Shown: positions 24,087 to 34,386, counted from the first letter of the stretch. The stretch is 64,000 bases of DNA from Thiorhodovibrio litoralis (GCF_033954455.1 NZ_CP121473.1:5132501-5196500), one strand, 5' to 3'. Numbers and translations: made by a program. The notes: generated from the sequence alone by a model not told the origin.

Positions 24087-26133
24087 CGCGACGGGACTCG
24101 TGCCCTTTTCTCTCGAGCACCTGGCTCACGACGGCTTGAAGCTGTTCCATCTCGACCGGTTTGGCCACATAGCCGTCCATGCCGGACTCGAGAAATTTTT
24201 TCTCATCCCCGGCCATGGCATAGGCCGTCACGGCGATGACGGGTATGTATTTATTTTGATTCCCGGCTTGCCCTTGTCTGATTGCCGTTGTGGCCGCAAC
24301 CCCATCGAGAACCGGCATCTGCACATCCATCAGCACGAGGTCGAAAAGCTGCTCCCGCAAGACCGCCAAAGCCTCGGCTCCATCATCCACGCTACGGACC
24401 TGATGCCCTGCTCTTTCCAGGTGTTTCACAACGATAATCTTTGAGGCCTTATCATCCTCCGCCACCAGGATTCTAAGTCCCTCCAGCGCTCTTTGTTCCG
24501 CTTCCGCGGCAAGAGAGGCACCGCCGGGTTCCACACGCTTGAAAGGGATCCAGACCTTGAACGTCGAGCCAGCGCCGTCCTCGCTCTCCACGGAGATGTC
24601 TCCGCCCATCATTTCGACGAGCCTTTTTGAGATCGACAACCCAAGCCCCGCACCCTGGTATGTTCTCTGGTAGCTCTCTTCGGCCTGGGTAAAGGGGGTG
24701 AAAAGATGCTCCAAGAACTCAGCCGGCATGCCGATTCCTGTATCTGAGACCGCGAAAACCAAGCAGTGCTGATCGGCCTTTTCTGACGGCACGGTCTGGG
24801 CACTCAAGGCGACATGGCCCGCATTGGTGAACTTGATCGCGTTACCCACCAGGTTGCTCAGCACCTGCTGCAGACGGGTGGCATCGCCGCACAGGGTGGT
24901 GGGAATGTCTGGATCGATGTTCACGCGCAAATCCACCTGCTTTTCCACGGCAGCGGGAATAAACAGCTGGACCACGCCATTGATGGCGTCTTTGAGATCA
25001 AAAGGCTCAACAACCACGTTCATCTTGCCGGCTTCAACCCTGGCGAGATCGAGAATGTCTGAAAGCAGCCGCAGCAGCCGTCGGCTCGACTGAAGCGCCT
25101 GATCGGTATATTCGTTTTGCTCGCTGTCCTGGTCGGTCATTTTCAGAAGCTGCAGCATGCCCATGAGACCATTCAAGGGCGTGCGGATCTCATGGCTCAT
25201 GTTGGCCAGGAACTCGGACTTGGCCCTGTTGGCGGCCTCGGCCAGCTCCTTGGCTTCGAGCATCGTCTGCTCGGACATTTTCCGCTCAGTGATGTCGAGG
25301 TGCGAGCCAAGCACGCGATAGGCTCTGCCGTCCTCGGCGCGAATGATGGACGCGTGAACCAGAATCCAGAGGTAGCTGCCGTTCTTGTGCTGGAACCGGT
25401 ACTCGAGCTTGTATTTGCTGGCACCTTCTTCGATCTGCTCGCGGATGAAATCGAAGGTGGCGTTAACTTCGTCGGGATGCACGCGACTGCGCCATTCATC
25501 CAAACCATCCCCAACCTCGTCGTCGCCGCATCCGATCTGTCGCTTCCACTCCGACGAATAAGACACCTTATCGGTGGCCAAATCCCAGTCCCAGATACCC
25601 ACGCCACCGGCTCGTATGGCTTCCTCCTGGCGCAGCAGCGCCTCGCGGATTTGCGCCTCCGCGCGCTTGCGCTCGGTGATATCCGAGGTCACCACCGCGA
25701 GGTGAGCGAGGGAGCCGTTGTCATCCTTCACCGGCACGATGACATGCTCGAGCCAGACCTCAGTGCCTTTGGTGTCGCAGTAAACACCCTCCAATCGGGT
25801 TTGTTGCGGCCGTTTTATCACCTCCCGCAAGGCCGCTCTCAACTGGTTGGCGCTTTCCTCCGGAAAGAAATTGAAGGGGTATGGCTTACCATAGGCATCG
25901 TCGGACTTCGTCAGTTGCAGCATGTCGAAACCGCTGTCGTTCATGAACTGCAAGTTCAAGTCAAGATCCACGATCTTGTGGCAAACGGGGGAGTGAGCCA
26001 GCAGCACATCGCGCGTCAGCAAATTTTTACCAACGCTGCCGGAGAGAGCGTCGGCGGCGACTTCCGCGATTCTTCCGCGCGCCTCGTCCGATTCGACGCT
26101 AACTTGGGTGTCAACCTTTTTGGAATCTTGCAT
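24073..26133 (-). CDS. PAS-PAS hybrid sensor histidine kinase/response regulator
   Basis: 686 residues from the ATG at 26133 ([10 protein letters not shown]); a longer frame starts at 26187. Order: PAS/PAC (about 50-165), second PAS with PAC ending LDITERK (about 180-295), HisKA with [15 protein letters not shown] (His near 313), HATPase ([23 protein letters not shown]) and a receiver domain (VAEDDKAS, phospho-acceptor Asp in [13 protein letters not shown] near 601, CheY-like Lys in VAKPVE). No membrane segment is visible, so it is probably cytosolic. It heads the kefF-kefC operon. Its first 18 codons and upstream region are duplicated at 27986-28214. Confidence 0.9.
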   Translation of the reverse strand: MQDSKKVDTQVSVESDEARGRIAEVAADALSGSVGKNLLTRDVLLAHSPVCHKIVDLDLNLQFMNDSGFDMLQLTKSDDAYGKPYPFNFFPEESANQLRAALREVIKRPQQTRLEGVYCDTKGTEVWLEHVIVPVKDDNGSLAHLAVVTSDITERKRAEAQIREALLRQEEAIRAGGVGIWDWDLATDKVSYSSEWKRQIGCGDDEVGDGLDEWRSRVHPDEVNATFDFIREQIEEGASKYKLEYRFQHKNGSYLWILVHASIIRAEDGRAYRVLGSHLDITERKMSEQTMLEAKELAEAANRAKSEFLANMSHEIRTPLNGLMGMLQLLKMTDQDSEQNEYTDQALQSSRRLLRLLSDILDLARVEAGKMNVVVEPFDLKDAINGVVQLFIPAAVEKQVDLRVNIDPDIPTTLCGDATRLQQVLSNLVGNAIKFTNAGHVALSAQTVPSEKADQHCLVFAVSDTGIGMPAEFLEHLFTPFTQAEESYQRTYQGAGLGLSISKRLVEMMGGDISVESEDGAGSTFKVWIPFKRVEPGGASLAAEAEQRALEGLRILVAEDDKASKIIVVKHLERAGHQVRSVDDGAEALAVLREQLFDLVLMDVQMPVLDGVAATTAIRQGQAGNQNKYIPVIAVTAYAMAGDEKKFLESGMDGYVAKPVEMEQLQAVVSQVLERKGHESRRDESL

Positions 26134-26308
26134 AATCCGTTCCCAGAGAGCTAGCGTGCGGCGCAGTCTCCTCTGATTGTCACACAATCCATGGCCAAAA
26201 TGGATGTTTTTCAGACGCGCGACAGCGATGCTGCTTGAACGATCGGAGCGTCATATTTTCTACTTGGAACCGCCTGAAAATTGCTCGAGTCCTGGCCGTC
26301 TCCGGCAG
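26079..26308. repeat. ~230-bp direct repeat, copy 1
   Basis: Covers the first codons and upstream region of the hybrid kinase. It matches 27986-28214 with roughly a dozen substitutions and a one-base indel by eye, in the same orientation. The two copies flank a 1.7-kb mosaic of gene remnants. Confidence 0.85.
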
Positions 26309-26372
26309 GTTGGGATAGGCGATGGCCATGGCCACCTAATCGAAAACGCGGCGGGTGAGAAAGACCGCGAAG

Positions 26373-26579
26373 CTATGCACCCACCAGCGGCGCGCGACTG
26401 GCGCCCAGGCGCATCACCCGCAGGTAAAGCGTGGCGAGGATCTCGGCCGAGGAGCAGGCCTGGCTGTGATAGCCGCCGTTGTTGTTAAAGGTATGCCCGA
26501 GCACCCGCCGGCGCACGGCGTCGGCGACGCGGCGGATGGACGCCTGGCTCGCGACCTGGGAGTAAAGGGCGTCGGTCAT
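26373..26579 (-). pseudogene. Transketolase N-terminal fragment
   Basis: 68 codons reading MTDALYSQVASQASIRRVAD and RRRVLGHTFNNNGGYHSQAC, then SSAEILATLYLRVMRLG, which matches the start of transketolase-like thiamine-diphosphate enzymes. After APLVGA it stops, where a real enzyme would continue for about 600 residues. It lies 31 bases after the SPOR-like gene, same strand. Confidence 0.6.
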
Positions 26580-26610
26580 GAAGAAACCTGTGAGAACAGG
26601 TGTGTGTGGC

Positions 26611-27084
26611 TTAATGGAGTGCGCGTTCGCTGGCCTGTTTTACATAGGCATCCGGCACCAGTTGCTTCAGGCCGCTGTTGGTCAGCTTCTGCTTGGCCGC
26701 GGCCGCGCTCGGATAGGGTCCGAGCATGACCACATAGAGCCCTGGCGTCAGGCCGCGGTAGAAGGCGGTCTCTGAGACAATCAAGTTGTCTGAGGGAAAA
26801 TTCCGCTCGACAGTGCCAGCGAGCCGATTGGCCTCGTTGAGACCCGCCTGGGTTCCGGGTAGGCTGCCAAGAATTACGAACCAGCCCGGCACCCAGCCGG
26901 GATCGGCCGCGCGGCCTTGAGCGCAGGGCGCGAGCGTCAGCAATAGGCCGAGCGCTAGCAGCAGCCAGGGCGAGGGATCAGCGGTGACTTTCCGCATGGC
27001 GCCGGGAAGCGTGCTGGGGCCTGGGCTGGGAAACGAGCTGGAAAACGTGCTGGGACCCGTGCTTGGGAGCGCATTGATTGTCAT
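26611..27084 (-). CDS. Secreted SPOR-like repeat protein
   Basis: 157 residues from the ATG at 27084, which has a GGAGAAG ribosome site; an inner ATG at 26997 would start directly at the signal peptide (MRKVTADPSPWLLLALGLLL). A Ser/Pro-rich stretch precedes the hydrophobic segment. The mature part (WFVILGSLPGTQAGLNEANR, YVVMLGPYPSAAAAKQKL) has the alpha/beta pattern of SPOR peptidoglycan-binding repeats. Role unknown. It sits inside the remnant region but looks intact. Confidence 0.5.
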   Translation of the reverse strand: MTINALPSTGPSTFSSSFPSPGPSTLPGAMRKVTADPSPWLLLALGLLLTLAPCAQGRAADPGWVPGWFVILGSLPGTQAGLNEANRLAGTVERNFPSDNLIVSETAFYRGLTPGLYVVMLGPYPSAAAAKQKLTNSGLKQLVPDAYVKQASERALH

Positions 27085-27299
27085 GGGCGCTTCTCCGGCG
27101 CCAGTGGCGCGGTGGATTTGAGGAAAGCGATGGCGGCCCAGAGCATACCCCAATCAACGCTCGATCCGAGCACCGTGTTGTGCGCCGATGTGCGATCTTT
27201 CCGCTGATTTTGGCTCGAGCCATCGGCGGAAATAGATGACGCGCCCGTGGTGGCGAGCCTGACAAACGCGGTTTGTTCACGCTGGCGTGGCGCTTAGAT

Positions 27300-27575
27300 T
27301 CAAGCACGGGGCTTGCCAGCCTTCAGGAACCATAGCAGCGGGATCATGACGAGAAAGGTGAGCGTGATCAGCGAGAACACCAGGGTGAAAGCGCGCATCT
27401 GCGCCTGACGGCTGACCTCATGGGTCAGGATGGCGACCGTCGTCGGGTCCGACAGGCGCAGGTCGCTGGCTTGAAGCCACTCGCGCAGCGCTGGATTGAA
27501 GGGATTGACGTGAGCGCCGAGCTGATTCCACGCGACTTGACCGAAGCGGCTGTACCAGGTCGCGGCGATGGAGAT
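27300..27575 (-). pseudogene. DHA2/EmrB-family efflux pump, C-terminal fragment
   Basis: About 90 codons from ISIAATWYSRFGQVAWNQLG to the stop after FLKAGKPRA. The final segment FTLVFSLITLTFLVMIPLLW is the last membrane helix of a 14-helix DHA2 transporter. Upstream, GLVRAPRGFGAALGMM is readable but in another frame, so a frameshift near 27570 separates the parts, and the rest of the protein is missing. No ATG starts this frame. Confidence 0.55.
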
Positions 27576-27985
27576 GCATCATGCCCAGGGCCGCGCCAAA
27601 GCCGCGCGGGGCCCTGACCAGGCCCGCCGTGGACGCTCGCGGGTGCTGCGCTGGGGCTGGAATTCAAGCCGCAGCAGCGTCAGGCGCGGCCAGCGCGGAC
27701 ACACCGTCCAGTGGCCAGCGGGGTCTTCCTGGGTGTGAACCAGGCCCAGGCAGCAGCGCACGAGCTAGCGGAAGTAGTTGCCGGCGACCCAAGTGGCATC
27801 CAGTCCGGGTGGTGTCAGGATGCGCTGAATGGAGCGCACTAGGCTTTGCTCGCGCATGGATGCCTGGTCGGCAGGCAGCCATGCCGTGCGCGGGCTCATC
27901 GGTCTGGCCGCGGATCCTGGGCGTGCATGAACGGCGTTTGGTCCTTTCGCGGCCAAGGCTTGCAATAGCGCGGCGCGAAATCCGA
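27576..27985. other. Rearranged remnant sequence
   Basis: No intact gene. It contains the out-of-frame piece of the DHA2 fragment and a segment of unknown origin that ends at a stop near 27765 (minus strand). Confidence 0.4.
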
Positions 27986-28040
27986 GCGCCTCGTCCGATT
28001 CGACGCTAACTTGGGTTTCAACCTTTTTGGAATCTTGCAT
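27765..28040 (-). pseudogene. Chimeric frame: kinase 5' end joined to unknown C-terminal fragment
   Basis: Starts [18 protein letters not shown], the same N-terminus as the hybrid kinase at 26133, then leaves homology after about 18 codons and continues as GFRAALLQALAAKG to RILTPPGLDATWVAGNYFR. I do not recognise the second part. It looks like a fusion made by recombination at the kinase 5' end, with the kinase promoter still attached. Confidence 0.45.
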
Positions 28041-28214
28041 AATCCGCTCCCAGAGAGCTAGCTTGCGGCGTAGTCTCCTCTGATTGTCACACAATCCATG
28101 GCCAAAATGGATGTTTTTCAGACGCGCCAAGGCGATGCTGCTTGAACGATCGGAGCGTCATATTTTTTCCTTGGAACCGTCTGAAATTGCTTGAGTCCTG
28201 GCCGTCTCCGGCAG
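27986..28214. repeat. ~230-bp direct repeat, copy 2
   Basis: Same sequence as 26079-26308, offset by about 1907 bases. It ends 113 bases before the GspE/PilB-type ATPase gene. Confidence 0.85.
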
Positions 28215-28327
28215 CTCACGCAAGGCTATGGCGTCGATCATTTGCAGCGATCATCACCCATATTGTCCCATATTCTCATTGAGGGACTTTTCCTGATCTT
28301 CCCAAGGAACTGACTGGTCATTAATCA

Positions 28328-30187
28328 ATGAGCGCAAGCCAGCACACTGTCATGGAAAAGCGCGACCCAGCCTCGCCAACATTTCGCCGTCGCGTCACTG
28401 ACTGCGCCATACCGACCGAGGAGGCGCAGGGAAACCGGGTGCTGACGCTGAAAGAGGTGCTGACCGATCTGACAGCGGATGGCTTGGTCTCTCGGGAGAC
28501 GGCCGACACCTTGCTGCAGCGCGCGGCACGACAAAAACCGGCCGAGAAGCATGTGCTCGAGATCATCGCGGATGCGGAGCTGACATCAGCGCGGCCGCCG
28601 CACCAAGCCCTGGGGCTTGAGGACCTCACCGTCTGGCTGGCCGAGCGCTGCGGCCTGCCGTATTTGCGCATTGATCCGCTCAAGATCGATGTCGGCAGCA
28701 TCGGCGAGTTGACCACCGCCGCCTACGCGAAATGGAATCGTATCCTGCCCGTCGCGCTGACGGCGCAGAAGGCCGTCTTCGCGACCTGTGAGCCCCATCT
28801 CAGCGACTGGGTGGGCGAGTTAGAGAATATCCTCAAGCTGAAGATCGAGCGGGTGGTATCCAACCCACGCGACATCGACCGCTATCGTCGGGAATTTTTC
28901 GACGTGTCGCGTTCCATGCGCGGTGCGCGTTCGACCCATGCTGAAACCAATCTCTCTCTGCACAATCTCGAGGCCCTGGTCGATCTCGGCAAGACCGGCG
29001 CCCTGGATGCCTCGGACAGCCATATCGTCCATCTGGTCGACTGGCTGCTGCAATACGCCTTCGAGCAGCGCGCCAGCGATATCCACCTGGAACCCAGACG
29101 CGACGCCGGCAATATTCGCTTTCGCATCGACGGCGTGATGCATGCTGTGTCTCAGATTCCGCCTGTGGTGATGGCGGCAGTGACCAGTCGCATCAAGATT
29201 CTCGGCCGCATGGATGTAGCCGAGAAACGCCGCCCGCAGGACGGGCGCATCAAAACCCGCACCGAAGCGGGGCTTGAGGCGGAAATGCGTCTCTCGACCA
29301 TGCCGACCGCCTTTGGCGAGAAGCTGGTGATTCGGATTTTCAACCCTGAGGCCCTGCAGCAAGACCTAAGCCAGCTCGGCTTCGAGCCCGAGGAAGCCGC
29401 GGCATGGAAAGACATGACCGCCCTGGCGCACGGCATTATTTTGGTGACGGGGCCGACCGGGTCGGGCAAGACCACCACGCTTTACTCGACACTGACCACC
29501 CTGGCCACGCCGGATGTGAATGTCTGCACGGTGGAGGACCCAATCGAAAACCTGCACCCGAACCTCAACCAAATGCAGGTCAATCACAGCATTGGGCTCG
29601 ATTTTGCCAGCGGCGTGCGCACCCTGCTGCGGCAGGACCCGGATGTCATCATGGTCGGTGAGATTCGCGACCTCGAAACCGCCGAGATGGCGATTCAGGC
29701 CGCCTTGACCGGGCACCTGGTGCTCTCCACCCTGCACACCAATGACGCGCCCTCGGCCATCACCCGGCTGCTCGATCTCGGCGTGCCCTACTACATGATC
29801 AACGCCACCCTGATCGGCGTGCTGGCGCAGCGATTGGTGCGCACCTTCTGCCCGCACTGCAAGGCACCCGCCACACCGGATGCGACGCTGTGGAAGTCGC
29901 TGGTAAAACCCTGGGATGTTGCCCCGCCCACGCGCGTGGCCATGCCGGTCGGCTGTCTGGAATGCCGCAACACCGGCTACTTTGGCCGCGCCGGTCTCTA
30001 TGAGTTGTTGCGGCTCACGCCCAGCGTGCGTGATTGCATTACCCGTGAGGTCGACGAACCGCGTCTGCGCACCCAGGCGTTGAAAGAAGGCATGCGCCCG
30101 TTGCGCATTGGCGGGGCGCGCAAAATCGCAGCCGGCGTGACGAGCTTCGAGGAAGTGTTCCGCGCCGCGCCCATGCCGTCTGACTGA
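28328..30187 (+). CDS. GspE/PilB-family secretion/pilus ATPase
   Basis: 619 residues; an inner ATG at 28352 is also possible, and neither has a strong ribosome site. The N-terminal GspE_N-like domain spans about 60-210. The ATPase domain holds ASDIHLEP (Asp box), Walker A GPTGSGKTTT (about 375), the modified Walker B DPDVIMVGEIRD (about 437), the His box LSTLHTNDA, and a tetracysteine zinc site (CPHC about 508, CLEC about 543). Such hexameric ATPases power type II secretion or type IV pilus assembly. No other pilus or secretion gene is adjacent, so the system it serves cannot be told. Confidence 0.9.
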   Translation: MSASQHTVMEKRDPASPTFRRRVTDCAIPTEEAQGNRVLTLKEVLTDLTADGLVSRETADTLLQRAARQKPAEKHVLEIIADAELTSARPPHQALGLEDLTVWLAERCGLPYLRIDPLKIDVGSIGELTTAAYAKWNRILPVALTAQKAVFATCEPHLSDWVGELENILKLKIERVVSNPRDIDRYRREFFDVSRSMRGARSTHAETNLSLHNLEALVDLGKTGALDASDSHIVHLVDWLLQYAFEQRASDIHLEPRRDAGNIRFRIDGVMHAVSQIPPVVMAAVTSRIKILGRMDVAEKRRPQDGRIKTRTEAGLEAEMRLSTMPTAFGEKLVIRIFNPEALQQDLSQLGFEPEEAAAWKDMTALAHGIILVTGPTGSGKTTTLYSTLTTLATPDVNVCTVEDPIENLHPNLNQMQVNHSIGLDFASGVRTLLRQDPDVIMVGEIRDLETAEMAIQAALTGHLVLSTLHTNDAPSAITRLLDLGVPYYMINATLIGVLAQRLVRTFCPHCKAPATPDATLWKSLVKPWDVAPPTRVAMPVGCLECRNTGYFGRAGLYELLRLTPSVRDCITREVDEPRLRTQALKEGMRPLRIGGARKIAAGVTSFEEVFRAAPMPSD

Positions 30188-30271
30188 CGCCGCAGCTGGC
30201 GCATTCGCGATCCAAAAACAGTGTTTCTCTGACGCCAAGTTCTCCGGCGACCTGTCAACTTTTCCGCTAGC

Positions 30272-31873
30272 ATGCCAGCCATGAACAAGCGCTACACTCC
30301 CTGGCGGTCGTTTTTCCTGCTCTATCCGCTGCTGGCGCTGATTCCGATCGGAATTCTGACGGGTTACAGCGTTTGGGCCTTGTCCAACCGCCTGGAAACA
30401 GCAGAGCGCAGCGAACGTTTTGCGGTTGATATCGAACGCGAAGCCGTCGCGACCCAACTCCAAGGGGTGGTGAAGGACCTCTGCGTGCTGGCGCGGCAAA
30501 ACGAGTTAGCCACCCTGTTGCTTGACGACACCAGCGATGCGCGCCTTGCCATGGCGGCCGAGTACCTAGCGCTCGCGCGCAATTCCGGTCACTACGACCA
30601 GATCCGCTATCTTGACGAAAACGGCTTGGAAGTCGTGCGCGTCAACTACAACGCCGGGGCACCTGCGCTGGTCGACCCGCAGGATTTGCAGGACAAATCT
30701 GATCGCTATTACTTTGCCGATTCCATGGCTTTGGAGCCTGGACAGATTTATGTCTCGCCGCTCGATCTGAACATTGAGCAGGGCCAGATTGAAATCCCCT
30801 ACAAACCGATGATTCGCCTGGGCACAGCGGTCGAGGATGGCGACGGGAACCGGCGCGGTGTGATTCTGATCAACTTCCTCGCCCAAGGCATGCTCGATCA
30901 AGTCGAAACCGCCGGTTCCGTCAGCCCGGGGCAGTCGATGATGCTTAACGACAAGGGCTACTGGCTGGTCACGCCCAATCCCCCCGTCGGCTGGGGCTTT
31001 ATGTTCCCCGACCGCGCCGAAGCGCGCATGCCGGAGTTTTATCCCAAGGTCTGGGCACGCATGAGCCAGAGCGCCAAGGGCACAATTCGCTCTGATCAAG
31101 GCATCTTCACCTATGATCGCTACGATCCGCTGGAACGGCTTGATGGCTGCTTCAACCACCCCAATGGCGTGACCGGCGCCGTGGCGACCAGCGGCTATCC
31201 CTGGTTGATGGCATCGCATCTGCCGCAAGCACTGATCAACGGCTGGCGCCGCACAGTGATCACCCAGGCTTTCCTGATCGGCGTTCCCTTGCTCGTGCTA
31301 CTTGCCGTGGGCACCCGAGCCATACTGCTGGTTACCGCCGAGCGCCGCCGCCATCGCGAGCACATGGAGGAACTGGCGCGCTTCGATCCGCTGACCAGCC
31401 TGGCCAACCGCAACACCTTCGAGGAGCACCTGCGAGAAGAGATCGAGCGCGGCAAGCGCCACCAGCGCCGCTTGGCGGTGCTCTATCTTGATCTCGACGG
31501 CTTCAAGCAGATCAACGACACCCAAGGCCACAAGGTCGGTGACGAAGTGCTGATTCAGGTCGCGGAGGTGCTCAAGACCAGCTGCCGCGCCACCGACCTG
31601 GCCGCGCGCCAAGGCGGCGACGAGTTCGCCGTGCTGCTGTCCGAAGTGGCCGATGCCAGCGCCGCCACCGCCGTCGCCGAAAAAATCCGCTCGCTCATCG
31701 AATCACTGTCTTGGCAAGGCATGGGCGTGGGCGCCAGCATCGGCATCGCACTCTGCCCCGATCATTGCCCCGACGCAGATACGTCGCCAGACTATCTGCT
31801 GCGCCTGGCCGACGAGGCCATGTATCGCGCCAAAACAGCGGGAAAAAACCGCGTCACCCTGGCCAAAAGCTGA
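30272..31873 (+). CDS. Membrane diguanylate cyclase (GGDEF)
   Basis: 533 residues: an N-terminal membrane helix (FFLLYPLLALIPIGILTGYS), a periplasmic dCache-like sensor domain (about 45-320), a second helix (about 325-345, FLIGVPLLVLLAVGTRAILL) and a GGDEF domain. The active motif GGDEF is exact (about 448-452) and the inhibitory I-site RATD lies five residues before it, so it should make cyclic di-GMP and be feedback-inhibited. There is no EAL domain. It starts 84 bases after the ATPase gene and could be co-transcribed; c-di-GMP often controls pili. Confidence 0.92.
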   Translation: MPAMNKRYTPWRSFFLLYPLLALIPIGILTGYSVWALSNRLETAERSERFAVDIEREAVATQLQGVVKDLCVLARQNELATLLLDDTSDARLAMAAEYLALARNSGHYDQIRYLDENGLEVVRVNYNAGAPALVDPQDLQDKSDRYYFADSMALEPGQIYVSPLDLNIEQGQIEIPYKPMIRLGTAVEDGDGNRRGVILINFLAQGMLDQVETAGSVSPGQSMMLNDKGYWLVTPNPPVGWGFMFPDRAEARMPEFYPKVWARMSQSAKGTIRSDQGIFTYDRYDPLERLDGCFNHPNGVTGAVATSGYPWLMASHLPQALINGWRRTVITQAFLIGVPLLVLLAVGTRAILLVTAERRRHREHMEELARFDPLTSLANRNTFEEHLREEIERGKRHQRRLAVLYLDLDGFKQINDTQGHKVGDEVLIQVAEVLKTSCRATDLAARQGGDEFAVLLSEVADASAATAVAEKIRSLIESLSWQGMGVGASIGIALCPDHCPDADTSPDYLLRLADEAMYRAKTAGKNRVTLAKS

Positions 31874-32224
31874 CTGGTTTTGAGAAATCTCAGTTCATAC
31901 GACACGTGTTACAACAATTCCCTTGTTGGAATCAAACATCAAACATCCATCAGGACAGACAACGCGATGGCACACTAAAATCCTGAAAGTCAACGAAGCT
32001 TCTTAGATTTTCGAAACCCGCTGTAACCTTATGACTTAATAATTATTCTTACCGGCACCATGGCATCTGACAGGTCAATTTATGGCCCAAATTTGATCGT
32101 TAAAACAGCGCGTTATGAAAATATTCAGGTTGTAAATAATATACTCTTTTCGTGCCTTGACATGCCCGCCCGTGCCATCTAGCCTTCTGGCTATTGTTCC
32201 GCCAGGTCACACCACGGTATTACA
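31874..32224. other. AT-rich intergenic region
   Basis: 351 bases with clearly lower GC than its surroundings and no gene. It contains a TATACT-like hexamer near 32140 and a TTGACA at about 32156 that could serve the AAA gene, but no convincing full promoter was identified. Confidence 0.35.
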
Positions 32225-34354
32225 ATGCCCAGCAAAGCCGCCACTAACCGCCGTTTGCGCGCAACGCGCCGGCCCACCCGCCAGCATCTGAACAACCTCG
32301 TCGCCTACTGGTCGCTGCGGCTACTGATCGAGCTGCGCTTCTGGGAGCAGCTGTCCGGTTACCCCGATGCGCTGACCGATGATGGCGATCTGCTGCGCCC
32401 GCTCGGCCTAGGGCGTTATGAAGATGCGGACATGAAACCTCGCGCCTTTCTGCGCCTGCTGAAGGATCGCCTACAGGTGCTGAGCGCCAAACAGCCCGAG
32501 TCCATCCTGGAACCCGTGCACCAGCGCCTGCAGCAGGAACTCGCGCTATCCCTGGTCGAGTGCCGGATTCTGACCCTGGTGCTGGCGCTTTGCTCTTACC
32601 CGCCTTTTGCCCGGCTGACGGAGGAGTTTGGCGAACTCTCGCGCGCGGATGCGATCTCCGCCATCGCCACGGCGCTGGGCGTATCCCGCCCGGCAGTGCG
32701 CAAGGCATTGTCGTCCGACGGCCACCTGGCTCGCTCTGGCCTGCTGCAGGTCAGTCTGGGCGGCGTCGATACGCTGGCCGATAAGTTCCTGCCACTCGAT
32801 GGACTCGATGCCCTGCTGTTTGAGTCCCGCATCGGCGTCGATACCCTGACCCGCCGCTATTTCGCCCTGGCACCACGCCCGACTCTCAAGCGCCGCGACT
32901 ACCCGCACCTGGGAGCAACCCTCAGCGATCTGCTCGCCTATCTCAAAGCCGCCCGCCAGCACAGCGAGTCCGGCTGCAATGTGCTGCTCTATGGCCCGCC
33001 GGGGACCGGCAAGACGGAACTCACCCGCGTCCTGGCCAAGGCGCTCAAGCTTCGCCTCTATGCCATCAGCGCCACGGACGAGGATGGCGACCCCATCGGC
33101 GATGCCCAGCGCGTCGCCGCCTACCAACTCGCGCAGCATCGCCTCTCGCGCCAGCCCGATAGCCTCATCCTGTTCGATGAAGCCGAAAGCCTGCTCGCGC
33201 CCTCCTGGCTCGATGCCCTGTTCAGCGAGGACGCGCCCACCACCAACAAGGGCTTCATCAACCAACTGCTGGAAACCAATCCTCTTCCCACTCTGTGGAT
33301 CGCCAACACCATCGAGGAGATGGACCAGGCCTTTGTGCGCCGCTTTGACATGCTGATCGAAATGCCCGTGCCGCCGCTATCGGTGCGCGCCGGGATCGCT
33401 GCGACCGCGATGAATGATCTGGATGTGAGCGCGGCCTTCACTCAGAAGCTGGCCCGTCAGGCACACCTGGCCCCGGCTCATCTGACGCGCGCCGCCCGGG
33501 TGGCGCGACTGTGCGCGGCTGGCGGCGCTTCCCGCGCGCAGACCGAAGCGCAACTGACGCGCATGCTCAATGGCACCCTGCGCGCAATGGGACAGGCCGT
33601 GCCCCTGATGAAAGTGACAAATGCCGCCAGCGACGTCACCACCTACCGCCTCGATCTGCTCAACCCCGATCGGCCCATTGAGCCCATCATCCGGGGGCTC
33701 GCGCTCGGCGGTCAGGGTCGCTTGTGCCTGTACGGGATGCCTGGCACGGGCAAGAGTGCCTTCGCCGCCGAGGTCGCGCGCCGCCTCGACCGGCCCTTGC
33801 TGACCAAGCGCGCCTCCGATCTGCTTGGCTCCCTGGTCGGCCAGACCGAGCAGGCCATCGCCGCCATGTTCGCCGAGGCCAGTCGCGATGGGGCGGTGCT
33901 GCTGCTGGATGAGGCGGATAGCTTTCTGCGCGCTCGATCCTCAGCCCACCAAAGCTGGGAAGTCACCCAGGTCAATGAACTCCTGACCCAGATGGAGGCC
34001 TTCGACGGCGTCTTCATCTGCACCACCAACCTGGTCGATCAACTCGATGATGCCTCGCTAAGACGCTTCGACCTCAAAGTGAAATTCGAGGCTCTCAAGG
34101 TCCAGCAGCGCATGCAGCTGTTCACGCAGGTGTTGACCGAGCAGGGTGTCGCCGCGCCCGCTGGCTCGCCCTGGCGGGCGCGGCTCGCGAGTCTCGACGA
34201 TCTCACCCCCGGTGATTTCGCCGCCGTGATCCGTCAGCTGCGCATCGAACAGGCCAAGTGGACAGCCGCCCTGCTGTTCGAGCGACTTCAGGCGGAGTGT
34301 CGCCACAAACGCCAAGGGCGAGCCCGCCCGATTGGCTTTGCTGCTGCCATCTGA
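32225..34354 (+). CDS. Double AAA+ ATPase
   Basis: 709 residues. The N-terminal 240 residues are helical with no recognised domain. AAA domain 1: Walker A GPPGTGKTEL (about 257), Walker B LILFDEAESL (about 314), sensor and FVRRFDM arginine finger region. AAA domain 2: Walker A GMPGTGKSAF (about 504), Walker B VLLLDEADSFL (about 558), SLRRFDLKVKF. The layout resembles proteins related to FtsH/VPS4/CDC48 ATPases without a protease domain. It is not in an operon; its substrate is unknown. Confidence 0.8.
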   Translation: MPSKAATNRRLRATRRPTRQHLNNLVAYWSLRLLIELRFWEQLSGYPDALTDDGDLLRPLGLGRYEDADMKPRAFLRLLKDRLQVLSAKQPESILEPVHQRLQQELALSLVECRILTLVLALCSYPPFARLTEEFGELSRADAISAIATALGVSRPAVRKALSSDGHLARSGLLQVSLGGVDTLADKFLPLDGLDALLFESRIGVDTLTRRYFALAPRPTLKRRDYPHLGATLSDLLAYLKAARQHSESGCNVLLYGPPGTGKTELTRVLAKALKLRLYAISATDEDGDPIGDAQRVAAYQLAQHRLSRQPDSLILFDEAESLLAPSWLDALFSEDAPTTNKGFINQLLETNPLPTLWIANTIEEMDQAFVRRFDMLIEMPVPPLSVRAGIAATAMNDLDVSAAFTQKLARQAHLAPAHLTRAARVARLCAAGGASRAQTEAQLTRMLNGTLRAMGQAVPLMKVTNAASDVTTYRLDLLNPDRPIEPIIRGLALGGQGRLCLYGMPGTGKSAFAAEVARRLDRPLLTKRASDLLGSLVGQTEQAIAAMFAEASRDGAVLLLDEADSFLRARSSAHQSWEVTQVNELLTQMEAFDGVFICTTNLVDQLDDASLRRFDLKVKFEALKVQQRMQLFTQVLTEQGVAAPAGSPWRARLASLDDLTPGDFAAVIRQLRIEQAKWTAALLFERLQAECRHKRQGRARPIGFAAAI

Positions 34355-34371
34355 CCGCCGCCTATTCCATA

Positions 34372-34386
34372 CGACAGACTCTGTCG
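34372..34386. terminator. Small hairpin after the AAA gene
   Basis: CGACAG-ACT-CTGTCG forms a perfect 6-bp stem 18 bases after the stop codon. No T-run follows, so intrinsic termination is doubtful. Confidence 0.25.
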
